From the NCBI GenBank assembly GCA_018401495.1, contig JAGYJX010000026.1, forward strand, positions 1-50,111: a DNA stretch of 50,111 nt. Direction: 5' to 3'. The notes below the pieces were generated by a model. It was not told the DNA's origin. It saw only the letters and a list, made by a program, of their open reading frames with translations, and searched no databases. The DNA comes from Rhodospirillaceae bacterium. GTDB lineage: Bacteria; Pseudomonadota; Alphaproteobacteria; Thalassobaculales; Thalassobaculaceae. Position numbers and translations under genes: made by a program. Shown here in pieces: positions 29,120-39,205 of the stretch (position 1 is the first letter of the stretch; each line of letters begins with the position of its first letter).

Positions 29120-29487
29120 CACAGCACCTCCGGAGCCAGCGAGATGATCTTCATGAACTTCTTGGCCCGCAGCTCGCGTGTCACCGGACCGAAGATGCGC
29201 GTGCCGATCGGCTCGCCCTGCTTGTTGATGAGCACCGCCGCGTTGGTGTCGAAGCGGATCGCCGAACCGTCCTGACGGCGCAGCTCCTTGGCGGTGCGGA
29301 CGATGACGGCACGGTGCACGTCACCCTTCTTCACACGACCGCGCGGGATCGCCTCCTTGACGGAAACGACGATCACGTCGCCGATCGATGCCACCTTGCG
29401 CTTCGATCCGCCGAGCACCTTGATGCACTGCACCCTCCGAGCGCCGGAATTGTCGGCCACCTCGAGGTTCGTCTGCATCTGGATCAT
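29119..29487 (-). CDS. rplN: 50S ribosomal protein L14
   Basis: L14 of 122 residues. MIQMQTNLEVADNSGARRVQ, KKGDVHRAVIVRTAKELRR, and the C-terminal GTRIFGPVTRELRAKKFMKI are diagnostic. It contributes to intersubunit bridges. Intact and translationally linked to rplX. Confidence 0.98.
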   Translation of the reverse strand: MIQMQTNLEVADNSGARRVQCIKVLGGSKRKVASIGDVIVVSVKEAIPRGRVKKGDVHRAVIVRTAKELRRQDGSAIRFDTNAAVLINKQGEPIGTRIFGPVTRELRAKKFMKIISLAPEVL

Positions 29488-29510
29488 GGTCTTGGTCTCC
29501 TAATTCCGGC

Positions 29511-29765
29511 TCAGGCGTTTTCAGCCGTTGCCGAGTCCTCGTAGAGGACTTCGAAACGCTTTGACTTCGAAATTGGCCGGCACTCTTGGATCCGGACCAT
29601 ATCGCCCTGCTTGAAGCGGTTCTCCGGATCGTGCGCCGAGAACTTCTTCGAGCGGGTGATGAACTTCTTGTACAGCGGATGCATCACCCGCCGCTGGACG
29701 GTCACGACCACCGTCTTGTCGCCTTTGTCGCTGACGACGGTGCCCTGCAGAACTCGCCTCGGCAT
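29511..29765 (-). CDS. rpsQ: 30S ribosomal protein S17
   Basis: S17 of 84 residues, an OB-fold protein and early 16S rRNA binder. Motifs are RVLQGTVVSDKGDKTVVVTV and the C-terminal GDMVRIQECRPISKSKRFEV. Confidence 0.97.
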   Translation of the reverse strand: MPRRVLQGTVVSDKGDKTVVVTVQRRVMHPLYKKFITRSKKFSAHDPENRFKQGDMVRIQECRPISKSKRFEVLYEDSATAENA

Positions 29766-29795
29766 CGCTTTCTCCTAACCCCTCGTCCCTCGGCC

Positions 29796-30008
29796 TCAGG
29801 CCGAGGCTGCGGCGCGCGTCTTCTCGCCCATGATGGTCTTCACCTTGGCGATCTCGCGCCGCACCTGCCGCATGCGGTCGGTGTTCTCGAGCTGCCCGTT
29901 CGCCCGCTGAAAACGCAGGTTGAACCGCTCGCGGCGCAACTCGAGGAGCTGCTCCTTGAGCTGATCCGGCGTCTTCGTCCGCAGATCCTGGGCTACCTTG
30001 TTCGCCAT
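29796..30008 (-). CDS. rpmC: 50S ribosomal protein L29
   Basis: L29 of 70 residues from ATG 30008 (MANKVAQDLRTKTPDQLKEQ). An upstream in-frame Met would add unlikely residues. The helical hairpin signature is LLELRRERFNLRFQRANGQL, then MRQVRREIAKVKTIM. Located at the tunnel exit. Confidence 0.96.
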   Translation of the reverse strand: MANKVAQDLRTKTPDQLKEQLLELRRERFNLRFQRANGQLENTDRMRQVRREIAKVKTIMGEKTRAAASA

Positions 30009-30028
30009 AACTCGATCCTCCAGCCCGC

Positions 30029-30442
30029 TCACTCGCCGAGACGCGTCACGAACCGGGTGTCCACGGGCAACTTCATGGCGGCGAGGCGGAACGCCTCCTC
30101 AGCCAGGTCGCGCGGCACACCGTCAAGCTCGAACATGATCCGTCCCGGCTTAACCCGGCACACCCAGAACTCGGGCGCGCCCTTACCCTTACCCATCCGA
30201 ACCTCGGCGGGCTTCGTCGAGACCGGCACATCCGGGAAGATCCGGATCCACACTCGTCCGACACGGCGGATGTGGCGGGTGATGGCCCGCCGGGCCGCCT
30301 CGATCTGCCGCGCGGTCACCCGCGCCGGGGTGGTCGCCTTCAGGCCGAAAGCGCCGAAATTCAGGTCAGTCCCGCCCTTGGCGAGGCCGTGGATACGGCC
30401 CTTGTGCGCCTTGCGGAACTTAGTGCGCTTCGGAGACAGCAT
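30029..30442 (-). CDS. rplP: 50S ribosomal protein L16
   Basis: L16 of 137 residues, near the A-site tRNA elbow. MLSPKRTKFRKAHKGRIHGL, FGLKATTPARVTARQIEAAR and the invariant VRMGKGKGAPEFWVCRVKPG identify it. Overall length normal. Confidence 0.98.
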   Translation of the reverse strand: MLSPKRTKFRKAHKGRIHGLAKGGTDLNFGAFGLKATTPARVTARQIEAARRAITRHIRRVGRVWIRIFPDVPVSTKPAEVRMGKGKGAPEFWVCRVKPGRIMFELDGVPRDLAEEAFRLAAMKLPVDTRFVTRLGE

Positions 30443-30469
30443 GTCTCAGACTCCTCTCGCTCCGCCGGT

Positions 30470-31171
30470 TCAGCGCTGGCCGCCGTGGCCGCTGTGGCCA
30501 CCGGGCTGCTGCTCGGCGAGCCGCTTGTCCTGGGCCATCGGGTCGTGCGCCATGATCTCGCCCTTGAACACCCAGACCTTCACGCCGCAGGTGCCGTAGG
30601 TGGTGAAAGCCGTCGCCTCGCCGTAGTCGATGTCGGCGCGGAGCGTGTGCAGCGGAACCCGACCCTCGCGGTACCACTCGGTCCGGGCGATCTCAGCGCC
30701 GCCGAGCCGACCGCCGCAGGTGATCCGGATCCCCTGGGCGCCAAGACGCATCGCCGACTGGACGGCCCGCTTCATGGCGCGCCGGAACGCCACCCGGCGC
30801 TCGAGCTGCTGAGCGATGTTCTCGGCCACCAGCTTGGCATCGATCTCCGGCTTGCGGATCTCGACGATGTTCAACGCGACGTCGGTCCCGGTCATGGTCG
30901 AGAGGTCCTGACGGAGCTTCTCGATGTCCGAGCCCTTCTTGCCGATCACCACGCCGGGACGGGCAGTGTAGATGGTGATGCGGGCGCGCTTGGCCGGACG
31001 TTCGATCACGATCCGGCTGACACCAGCCTGACGAAGCCGCTTCTGCAGGTACTTCCGCAGCGCCAGGTCCTCGTGAAGCAGGGCCGCGTAGCCCTTCGAC
31101 GCGAACCAGCGCGAGTCCCAGGTGCGGTTGATACCGAGCCGCAGCCCGATCGGATTGACTTTGTGACCCAT
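30470..31171 (-). CDS. rpsC: 30S ribosomal protein S3
   Basis: S3 of 233 residues with an N-terminal MGHKVNPIGLRLGINRTWDS, the KH domain (PGVVIGKKGSDIEKLRQDLS) and a C-terminal domain (RTEWYREGRVPLHTLRADID). The tail is Gly/His-rich (GGHSGHGGQR). The start overlaps the rplV stop (ATGA). Confidence 0.98.
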   Translation of the reverse strand: MGHKVNPIGLRLGINRTWDSRWFASKGYAALLHEDLALRKYLQKRLRQAGVSRIVIERPAKRARITIYTARPGVVIGKKGSDIEKLRQDLSTMTGTDVALNIVEIRKPEIDAKLVAENIAQQLERRVAFRRAMKRAVQSAMRLGAQGIRITCGGRLGGAEIARTEWYREGRVPLHTLRADIDYGEATAFTTYGTCGVKVWVFKGEIMAHDPMAQDKRLAEQQPGGHSGHGGQR

Positions 31172-31551
31172 CAGGCTTGCTCCTCCCGCTCGCGAACCAC
31201 CACCGTGAGGTGCGAAAACGGCTTCTCGATCCGACCAACCCGACCGCGCGCCCGAGGGCGGAAGCGCCGCATGCTCATGCTCTTGCCGACATAAGCCTCT
31301 TTCACGTAGAGGCGGTCGACGTCGAGCTGGTGGTTGTTCTCGGCGTTCGCAATCGCCGACTCCAGGGCCTTCTTGACGGCGCCGGCAATCCGGCGCTTCG
31401 AGAAGGTCAGGGATGCGATCGCCTTCGCCGCGTCCAGCCCACGGATGGTCTCCGCCACCAGATTCAGCTTCTGTGCACTGACCCGGAGATTGTGGACGAT
31501 GGCCTGAGCCTCGTTGTCGTCCAGCCGCCGGGCGGCCGCCTGCTTACCCAT
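31171..31551 (-). CDS. rplV: 50S ribosomal protein L22
   Basis: L22 of 126 residues, lining the nascent peptide tunnel. LRVSAQKLNLVAETIRGLDA, FSKRRIAGAVKKALESAIAN and the beta-hairpin tip MRRFRPRARGRVGRIEKPFS are clear. No mutation at the macrolide-relevant hairpin is obvious. Confidence 0.97.
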   Translation of the reverse strand: MGKQAAARRLDDNEAQAIVHNLRVSAQKLNLVAETIRGLDAAKAIASLTFSKRRIAGAVKKALESAIANAENNHQLDVDRLYVKEAYVGKSMSMRRFRPRARGRVGRIEKPFSHLTVVVREREEQA

Positions 31552-31570
31552 AGCCCGCTCCTATCCGCGC

Positions 31571-31846
31571 TTAGCGCCGCGCCTTCTTGTCGGCCGCGTG
31601 GCCGTAGTAGGTTCGCGTCGGCGCGAATTCGCCAAACTTGTGACCGACCATGTTCTCGGTCACCAGGACCGGGATGAACTTCTGGCCGTTGTGGACGCCG
31701 AAGGTCAGGCCGACGAACTGCGGCATGATCGTCGAACGACGCGCCCAGATCTTGATGACCTCGTTGCGCCCCGACGTGCGAGACTTGTCGGCCTTCTTGA
31801 GGAGGTAACCGTCGACGAACGGTCCCTTCCATACGGATCGAGCCAC
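31571..31846 (-). CDS. rpsS: 30S ribosomal protein S19
   Basis: S19 of 91 residues in the small-subunit head. MARSVWKGPFVDGYLLKKAD, IKIWARRSTIMPQFVGLTFG and HKFGEFAPTRTYYGHAADKK are diagnostic. Confidence 0.98.
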   Translation of the reverse strand: MARSVWKGPFVDGYLLKKADKSRTSGRNEVIKIWARRSTIMPQFVGLTFGVHNGQKFIPVLVTENMVGHKFGEFAPTRTYYGHAADKKARR

Positions 31847-31857
31847 CGTCGTTCTCC

Positions 31858-32682
31858 TTACTTCTTCCGGCGACGCACGATGAGGCGATCGGTCGCCTTA
31901 TTGTTACGCGTCTTCTTGCCCTTGGTCGGCTTGCCCCACGGGGTGACTGGATGACGGCCACCCGAGGTGCGACCCTCGCCACCGCCGTGCGGGTGATCGA
32001 CCGGGTTCATCGCGACGCCGCGAACGGCGGGGCGCTTGCCCAGCCAGCGGTTGCGACCGGCCTTGCCGAGGTTGATGTTCTGCTGATCCGGGTTCGACAC
32101 CGCGCCGATGGTCGCCATGCACTCGCTGCGCACCATCCGGACCTCGCCCGAGGCGAGGCGCAGCAGCGCGTAGCCGGCGTCACGGCCGACGATCTGCACA
32201 TAGGTACCGGCCGAACGCGCCAGCTGGCCACCCTTGCCGGCCTTCAGCTCGACGTTGTGGACGATCGTGCCGATCGGGATGCTGCGCAACGGCATGGCGT
32301 TGCCCGGCTTCACGTCGGTCCGGTCGCCGGCGATCACCTTGTCGCCCGCCGACAGGCGCTGCGGCGCCAGGATGTATACCTGTTCGCCGTCCTCGTAGGA
32401 GATGAGGGCGATGAACGCGGTCCGGTTCGGATCGTACTCGAGCCGTTCGACGGTGCCGACCATGTCGAACTTGCGGCGCTTGAAGTCGATGATCCGGTAG
32501 CGCTGCTTGTGACCGCCGCCCCGCCGGCGCGCGGTGACGCGCCCGGTGTTGTTGCGGCCGGCCGACTTGGTCAGGCCCTCGGTCAACTTCTTGACCGGCT
32601 TGCCCTTCCACAGCTCGGAACGATCGACGATCACCAGCTGTCGCTGCGATGGCGTCGTCGGGTTGTAGGATTTCAACGCCAT
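31858..32682 (-). CDS. rplB: 50S ribosomal protein L2
   Basis: L2 of 274 residues, needed for subunit association and peptidyl-transferase activity. MALKSYNPTTPSQRQLVIVD start, KQRYRIIDFKRRKFDMVGTV, and the C-terminal catalytic-centre segment RGVAMNPVDHPHGGGEGR with the conserved His. Intact. Confidence 0.98.
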   Translation of the reverse strand: MALKSYNPTTPSQRQLVIVDRSELWKGKPVKKLTEGLTKSAGRNNTGRVTARRRGGGHKQRYRIIDFKRRKFDMVGTVERLEYDPNRTAFIALISYEDGEQVYILAPQRLSAGDKVIAGDRTDVKPGNAMPLRSIPIGTIVHNVELKAGKGGQLARSAGTYVQIVGRDAGYALLRLASGEVRMVRSECMATIGAVSNPDQQNINLGKAGRNRWLGKRPAVRGVAMNPVDHPHGGGEGRTSGGRHPVTPWGKPTKGKKTRNNKATDRLIVRRRKK

Positions 32683-32686
32683 GGCG

Positions 32687-33016
32687 TCAGACTCCCGCCA
32701 CTAGGTCGATCGACTGGCCCTCGGCCAGGGTCACGACTGCCTTCTTGTAATCCGACCGCTTGCCGGGACGGCCGCGGAAGCGCTTGGTCTTGCCCTTGAC
32801 CCGGAGGGTGTTCACCGCCCGGACCTTGACATCGAACAGCCGCTCGACCGCCAGCTTGATCTCCGGCTTGGTGGCGGTGATCGCCACCTCGAAGGTCACC
32901 TGGCCGAACTCCGAACCACGGGTCGACTTCTCGGTGACGATCGGAGCCCGGATGACCTCGTAGGCGCGCTCGGCGCTGAGCGTTACCGGCTTCGTGATAA
33001 AGGGTCTCGCACTCAT
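32687..33016 (-). CDS. rplW: 50S ribosomal protein L23
   Basis: L23 of 109 residues from ATG 33016, overlapping the rplD stop as ATGA. Motifs are YEVIRAPIVTEKSTRGSEFG, EIKLAVERLFDVKVRAVNTL and KGKTKRFRGRPGKRSDYKKA. It is the docking site for trigger factor and SRP at the tunnel exit. A 14-residue N-terminal extension precedes the core. Confidence 0.97.
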   Translation of the reverse strand: MSARPFITKPVTLSAERAYEVIRAPIVTEKSTRGSEFGQVTFEVAITATKPEIKLAVERLFDVKVRAVNTLRVKGKTKRFRGRPGKRSDYKKAVVTLAEGQSIDLVAGV

Positions 33017-33633
33017 TTCAGCCGCGCCTCCAGATGCTCCACGGCACCGCGGGTCAGGACCAACGTGTCGCGCCGCAGGATGTCGTAGACGTTCGCGCCC
33101 TGCTGCGGCAGCACGTCCACCTTCGGAATGTTCCGGGCCGCGCGGGCGAAGCTCTCGTTCAGCTCCGGACCGTCGATCACCAGGACCGACTGCCAGCCGA
33201 GCTTCTGGAACTTCGCGACCAGCGCCTTGGTCTTCGGCTCGTCCGTCGAGGCGCTGTCCAGCACGATCAGCTGGCCAGCCTTCGCCTTGGCCGACAACGC
33301 GCACTTCAGGCCGAGCTTGCGGACCTTCTTGGGAAGGTCGTGGGCGTGGCTGCGGACCACCGGGCCGTGGACCGTCTGCCCGCCCCGGAACTGGGTGGCG
33401 CGCAGCGAGCCCTGACGAGCGCGACCGGTACCCTTCTGACGGTACGGCTTCTTGGTGGTGCCGCTGATCTCCGAGATGCTCTTGGTCTTGTGGTTGCCAG
33501 ACCGCCGCTTGGCGAGCTGCCAGTTCACGACCCGGGCAAGGATGTCGCGGCGCGGGTCGAGACCGAAGATCGAATCGTCAAGATCGATCTCGCCGGTCTT
33601 CTCCGCCTCGAGGTTGGTGACCTCCAGCTTCAT
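33013..33633 (-). CDS. rplD: 50S ribosomal protein L4
   Basis: L4 of 206 residues. The extended loop KPYRQKGTGRARQGSLRATQ with GGQTVHGPVVRSHAHDLPKK reaches into the exit tunnel. In E. coli L4 also represses the S10 operon. The length is normal and it lies 4 bases after rplC. Confidence 0.97.
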   Translation of the reverse strand: MKLEVTNLEAEKTGEIDLDDSIFGLDPRRDILARVVNWQLAKRRSGNHKTKSISEISGTTKKPYRQKGTGRARQGSLRATQFRGGQTVHGPVVRSHAHDLPKKVRKLGLKCALSAKAKAGQLIVLDSASTDEPKTKALVAKFQKLGWQSVLVIDGPELNESFARAARNIPKVDVLPQQGANVYDILRRDTLVLTRGAVEHLEARLK

Positions 33634-33637
33634 GACC

Positions 33638-34375
33638 TCAGTCCTTCTGCTCGGACTCGCCGGACGGCGAATCCTCGGCTGGCGCGGCGGGTTCAGCCGT
33701 CGCCGCCTTGATGGCGGCCGGGAACGGCAAGCCGTCCGGCAGCTTCGCCTTGACGGCGTCGCGCACCAGCACCCAGCCGCCGTCCGAACCCGGCACCGCG
33801 CCGCGAACCAGGATGAGGCCGCGCTCGGGATCGGTGGACACGACCACCAGGTTCTGGGTCGTCACGCGGACGTCGCCCATGTGCCCGGCCATCTTCTTGC
33901 CCTTCCAGACGCGGCCCGGATCCTGGTTGTTACCAGTCGAACCGTGGCTGCGGTGGGACAGCGAAACGCCGTGGCTGGCGCGCAGGCCCGCGAAGTTGTG
34001 CCGCTTCATCGCACCGGCGAAGCCCTTGCCGATCGACGTCCCGGTGACGTCGACCTTCTGGCCGGCGATGAAGTGAGCCACCGAGATCTCGGCGCCGACG
34101 TCAATCAGCGCGTCCTCGGTCACCCGGAACTCCACCAGCTTGCGCTTCGGCTCGACCGAGGCCTTGGCGAAATGCCCGCGCATCGGCTTGGTGGTGTGCT
34201 TCGGCTTGCGGACGCCAACGCCCAGCTGCACCGCGGTGTAGCCGTCCTTGTCCTTGGTGCGCACCGAGACGACCTGACAGCCGTCCACCTTGAGCACCGT
34301 GACCGGCACGTGATTACCCTCGTCGTTGAAGACGCGGGTCATGCCGACCTTCTGAGCGATCAGTCCCGAACGCAT
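33638..34375 (-). CDS. rplC: 50S ribosomal protein L3
   Basis: L3 of 245 residues. MRSGLIAQKVGMTRVFNDEG, GTSIGKGFAGAMKRHNFAG, HRSHGSTGNNQDPGRVWKGK and KMAGHMGDVRVTTQNL are diagnostic. The loop Gln that is methylated in E. coli is present. The C-terminus carries a 25-residue Ala/Glu/Ser-rich tail (EPAAPAEDSPSGESEQKD), longer than in E. coli. Confidence 0.97.
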   Translation of the reverse strand: MRSGLIAQKVGMTRVFNDEGNHVPVTVLKVDGCQVVSVRTKDKDGYTAVQLGVGVRKPKHTTKPMRGHFAKASVEPKRKLVEFRVTEDALIDVGAEISVAHFIAGQKVDVTGTSIGKGFAGAMKRHNFAGLRASHGVSLSHRSHGSTGNNQDPGRVWKGKKMAGHMGDVRVTTQNLVVVSTDPERGLILVRGAVPGSDGGWVLVRDAVKAKLPDGLPFPAAIKAATAEPAAPAEDSPSGESEQKD

Positions 34376-34390
34376 CGCAGATCTCCCGAC

Positions 34391-34699
34391 TCAGAGCTTG
34401 ATCTCGACGTCGACGCCGGACGCCAGATCGAGCTTCATCAGCGCGTCGACGGTCTGCGGGGTCGGGTCGACGATGTCCAGCACCCGCTTGTGGGTACGGA
34501 CCTCGAACTGCTCGCGGCTCTTCTTGTCGATGTGCGGGCCGCGCAGCACCGTGAACCGCTCGATGCGGGTCGGCAGCGGGATCGGGCCACGGACCCGGGC
34601 ACCGGTACGCTTTGCCGTGTTCACGATCTCACCGGTCGACTGGTCGAGGACCCGGTGATCGAACGCCTTGAGGCGGATGCGGATGTTCTGGCTGTCCAT
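34391..34699 (-). CDS. rpsJ: 30S ribosomal protein S10
   Basis: S10/NusE of 102 residues, also part of transcription antitermination complexes. MDSQNIRIRLKAFDHRVLDQ, GPIPLPTRIERFTVLRGPHI and REQFEVRTHKRVLDIVDPTP are diagnostic. Only about 30 bases separate its start from the tuf terminator hairpin. Confidence 0.98.
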   Translation of the reverse strand: MDSQNIRIRLKAFDHRVLDQSTGEIVNTAKRTGARVRGPIPLPTRIERFTVLRGPHIDKKSREQFEVRTHKRVLDIVDPTPQTVDALMKLDLASGVDVEIKL

Positions 34700-34727
34700 C
34701 GTCTCAATCCCACGCTCTCGGAGGAGC

Positions 34728-34763
34728 GAAAAAGTGCCCCCGCCGACCGGTCGGCCGGCGGGG
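34728..34763 (-). terminator. Rho-independent terminator or attenuator after tuf
   Basis: CCCCGCCG (34738-34745) pairs with CGGCGGGG (34756-34763) around a 10-base GC-rich loop. On the minus strand it is followed by CACTTTTTCGC. The remaining 28 bases to rpsJ leave no room for a separate promoter, so read-through probably feeds the S10 block. Confidence 0.75.
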
Positions 34764-34774
34764 CCGTTTCATCC

Positions 34775-35965
<1,191 letters not shown>

Positions 35966-36034
35966 CGCGATCTACTCCGTTCGTATGTGTGGCGACGCGC
36001 GTCGTCCTGAAAGCTGCGTGGGCGTTGACGGCCG

Positions 36035-38110
36035 TCAGGCCAGCTTCGCCCGCACCTCGTCGGCGACCGCCTGCGGCACCGGCTCGTAGTGGTCAAACTG
36101 CATGGTGTACTGGGCCCGGCCCTGGCTCATCGAGCGCAGGGTGTTGACGTAGCCGAACATGTTGGCGAGCGGCACCATCGCGTCCACGACCCGCGCGTTG
36201 CCGCGCTGGTCCATGCCGCTGACCTGGCCACGCCGGCTGTTCAGGTCGCCGATGATGTCGCCCATGTACTCGTCCGGCGTCACCACCTCGACCTTCATCA
36301 TCGGCTCGAGCAGCTGCGGGCCGGCCTTCGCCATGCCCTCCTTGAACGCCGCACGGGCCGCGATCTCGAACGCCAGCACGCTGGAGTCCACGTCGTGGTA
36401 GGCGCCGTCGATCAGGCTGGCCTTGAAGTCGATCATCGGGAAGCCGACCATCACGCCGTTGTCCTTGGCGGACTTCAGGCCCTTCTCGACGCCCGGGACG
36501 TATTCCCGGGGAACCGAGCCGCCGACGACCGAGTTTTCGAACACGAAGCCGGCACCACGCTCAAGCGGTTCGAACACCAGCTTGATGCGGGCGAACTGGC
36601 CGGAGCCGCCGGTCTGCTTCTTGTGGGTGTAGTCGATCTCGGCGCGGCGGGTGATCGACTCGCGGTACGCCACCTGCGGCGCACCAACGTTGGCCTCGAC
36701 CTTGAACTCGCGGCGCATGCGGTCGACGATGATCTCGAGGTGGAGCTCGCCCATCCCCTTGATCACGGTCTGGCCGCTCTCATTGTCGGTCGACACCCGG
36801 AACGACGGATCCTCGGCGGCCAGGCGGCTGAGCGCGACGCCCATCTTCTCCTGGTCGCTCTTGGTCTTCGGCTCGACGGCGACCTCGATGACCGGCTCCG
36901 GGAACTCCATGCGCTCCAGGATGACCGGCTTGGCCGGGTCGCACAGGGTGTCACCTGTGGTGGTGTTCTTCAGGCCGGCGATCGCGACGATGTCTCCGGC
37001 GCGCGCCTCCTTGACGTCCTCACGGCTGTTGGCGTGCATCAGGAGCATCCGGCCGACCCGCTCGCGCTGGTCCTTCACGGTGTTCATGACGCCGCTGCCG
37101 GTCTCCAGCACGCCGGAATAGACGCGCACGAAGGTCAGCGAGCCGACATAGGGGTCGTTCATGATCTTGAACGCGAGCGCCGAAAACGGCTCGGCGTCGT
37201 CGGTCTTGCGGATGACCGGGGTCTCGCCGTCCATCAGCAGGCCGGTGACGCTCGGGACGTCGGTCGGCGCCGGCAGATAGTCGACAACGGCGTCGAGCAG
37301 CGGCTGAACGCCCTTGTTCTTGAACGCCGAACCCAGCAGCACGGGAACGAAGATCGAGTTGATAGCGCCCTTGCGGATACAGGCCTTCAGGACCTCGACC
37401 GACGGCTCCTCGCCCTCGAGGTAGGCTTCCATCGCAGCGTCGTCCTGCTCGACCGCCAGCTCGACCAGCGTCTTGCGGTATTCGGCGGCCTGCTCGGCCA
37501 TGTCCGCCGGGATCGGCTCATACTCGAACTGCGCGCCGAGCGACTCGTCCAGCCAGCGGATCGCTCGCATCGACACCAGGTCGACGAGGCCGACGAAATC
37601 GGACTCGACGCCGATCGGCAGCTGGGTCACCAGCGGGATCGCGCCGAGCCGGTCGACCATCATGTCGACGCAGCGGAAGAAGTTCGCGCCGATCCGGTCC
37701 ATCTTGTTGACGAAGCAGATCCGCGGAACCTTGTACTTGTCGGCCTGGCGCCAGACGGTCTCGGACTGCGGCTCGACGCCGGCTACCGAGTCGAACACCG
37801 CCACCGCGCCGTCGAGCACCCGCAGCGACCGCTCGACCTCGATCGTGAAGTCGACGTGGCCGGGCGTGTCGATGATGTTGATGCGGTGGTCGTTCCAGAA
37901 GCAGGTGGTCGCCGCCGACGTGATCGTGATGCCGCGCTCCTGCTCCTGCTCCATCCAATCCATGGTGGCGTTGCCGTCATGGACCTCGCCGATCTTGTAG
38001 GACCGGCCGGTGTAAAACAGGATGCGCTCGGTCGTCGTCGTCTTACCGGCATCGATGTGAGCCATGATGCCGATGTTGCGATACATGTCGAGCGGATGGG
38101 TGCGGGGCAT
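36035..38110 (-). CDS. fusA: Elongation factor G
   Basis: EF-G of 691 residues, the translocation GTPase. MYRNIGIMAHIDAGKTTTTE (G1), ERGITITSAATTCFW (G2), DTPGHVDFTIEVERSLRVLD (G3) and CFVNKMDRIGANFF (G4) are present. Domains III-V end in FGYVNTLRSMSQGRAQYTMQ. Full length and intact, between rpsG and tuf. Confidence 0.98.
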   Translation of the reverse strand: MPRTHPLDMYRNIGIMAHIDAGKTTTTERILFYTGRSYKIGEVHDGNATMDWMEQEQERGITITSAATTCFWNDHRINIIDTPGHVDFTIEVERSLRVLDGAVAVFDSVAGVEPQSETVWRQADKYKVPRICFVNKMDRIGANFFRCVDMMVDRLGAIPLVTQLPIGVESDFVGLVDLVSMRAIRWLDESLGAQFEYEPIPADMAEQAAEYRKTLVELAVEQDDAAMEAYLEGEEPSVEVLKACIRKGAINSIFVPVLLGSAFKNKGVQPLLDAVVDYLPAPTDVPSVTGLLMDGETPVIRKTDDAEPFSALAFKIMNDPYVGSLTFVRVYSGVLETGSGVMNTVKDQRERVGRMLLMHANSREDVKEARAGDIVAIAGLKNTTTGDTLCDPAKPVILERMEFPEPVIEVAVEPKTKSDQEKMGVALSRLAAEDPSFRVSTDNESGQTVIKGMGELHLEIIVDRMRREFKVEANVGAPQVAYRESITRRAEIDYTHKKQTGGSGQFARIKLVFEPLERGAGFVFENSVVGGSVPREYVPGVEKGLKSAKDNGVMVGFPMIDFKASLIDGAYHDVDSSVLAFEIAARAAFKEGMAKAGPQLLEPMMKVEVVTPDEYMGDIIGDLNSRRGQVSGMDQRGNARVVDAMVPLANMFGYVNTLRSMSQGRAQYTMQFDHYEPVPQAVADEVRAKLA

Positions 38111-38140
38111 AGCTCGCGTCCTTGTCGCTTGCGCTTACGG

Positions 38141-38611
38141 TTACCAGCGGTAGTGCGAAAACGCCTTGTTGGCGTCCGCCATCCGGTGGGTATCCTCGCG
38201 TTTCTTCACGGCGGTGCCGCGGCTGTTGGCGGCGTCGACGAGTTCGCCGGACAGCCGCTCCATCATGGTCTTCTCGGAGCGCTTGCGCGCCGCGTCGATC
38301 AGCCAGCGGATGGCGAGGGCCTGGGCGCGCTCGGGGCGAACCTCGACCGGAACCTGGTAGGTGGCGCCGCCGACCCGCCGCGAGCGAACCTCGAGATGCG
38401 GGCGCACGTTGCCGAGCGCGTCGTGGAACAGCCTGATCGGCTCGCCGCCGGTGCGCTTGGCGATCCGGTCGAACGCCCCGTAGACGATGCTCTCGGCGAC
38501 CGAGCGCTTACCGTCGTACATGAGGCAGCTCATGAACTTGGAGACCACCTCGTCCCCGAACTTGGCGTCCGGAAGGACCGGCCGCTTCTCCGCACGATGC
38601 CGACGCGACAT
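38141..38611 (-). CDS. rpsG: 30S ribosomal protein S7
   Basis: S7 of 156 residues, which nucleates the 30S head; in E. coli it represses str operon translation. MSRRHRAEKRPVLPDAKFGD, EVRSRRVGGATYQVPVEVRP, and ANSRGTAVKKREDTHRMADA with NKAFSHYRW at the end are diagnostic. Confidence 0.98.
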   Translation of the reverse strand: MSRRHRAEKRPVLPDAKFGDEVVSKFMSCLMYDGKRSVAESIVYGAFDRIAKRTGGEPIRLFHDALGNVRPHLEVRSRRVGGATYQVPVEVRPERAQALAIRWLIDAARKRSEKTMMERLSGELVDAANSRGTAVKKREDTHRMADANKAFSHYRW

Positions 38612-38624
38612 GACAGCCCCTCCC

Positions 38625-38996
38625 TTACTTCGGCCGCTTCGCGCCGTACTTCGACCGGCGCTGGCGACGATCCTTGACGCCCTGGGTGTCGAGGGTGCCG
38701 CGGATGATGTGATAGCGAACGCCCGGAAGGTCCTTAACGCGGCCGCCTCGGATCATCACGACCGAGTGCTCCTGCAGGTTGTGGCCTTCGCCGGGAATGT
38801 AGCTGATGACCTCGAAGCCGTTGGTAAGCCGGACGCGCGCCACCTTGCGGAGCGCCGAGTTCGGCTTCTTCGGCGTGGTCGTGTAGACGCGGGTGCAAAC
38901 CCCACGCTTCTGCGGGCACGCCTGCAGCGCCGGAACCTTGTTCCGCTTCACCGGGACCTTGCGGCCATGGTTGATCAACTGGTTGATCGTCGGCAT
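38625..38996 (-). CDS. rpsL: 30S ribosomal protein S12
   Basis: S12 of 123 residues at the decoding centre, from ATG 38996 (MPTINQLINHGRKVPVKRNK). The frame stays open 186 bases upstream, but that stretch is non-family and belongs to the leader. TTTPKKPNSALRKVARVRL and GGRVKDLPGVRYHIIRGTLD hold Lys at the two positions whose mutation gives streptomycin resistance in E. coli (43 and 88), so the protein looks wild type. Confidence 0.97.
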   Translation of the reverse strand: MPTINQLINHGRKVPVKRNKVPALQACPQKRGVCTRVYTTTPKKPNSALRKVARVRLTNGFEVISYIPGEGHNLQEHSVVMIRGGRVKDLPGVRYHIIRGTLDTQGVKDRRQRRSKYGAKRPK

Positions 38997-39205
38997 CCGT
39001 CGATCCTTCTCGACCAAAACGCGCGAACTCGCCACCAGCCGGATCGTGGATCCGTGGCAAGCCCGCCCACCAGAACGGCCCTCGGTTAACCGAGCGCCCT
39101 CGATTATGTCTTCGTACCTTGCTGCCGTTTCTGTGTCTGAATGCCCGGGCGCAGCAGAAAGGGGCGCCACGGGGTTCACCACCAGCCCCGGTCTAAGGTT
39201 CGCGG
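38997..39205 (-). promoter_or_regulatory. Long 5' leader of the str operon
   Basis: About 200 bases lie between the predicted start of transcription and the rpsL ATG. They contain a perfect 14-base palindrome CTCGGTTAACCGAG (39081-39094) and a weaker GGATCC/GATCC repeat near 39040-39056. I see no coding gene or known riboswitch in it. It could fold into a regulatory or processing element. Confidence 0.4.

Noticed and set aside
36089..38677. A long plus-strand frame opposite fusA and rpsG
   Set aside because: Same antisense-shadow character; fusA and rpsG are intact and conserved.
38997..39182. In-frame N-terminal extension of rpsL
   Set aside because: S12 starts at MPTINQL in nearly all bacteria; the extra residues have no homology and lie in the leader.
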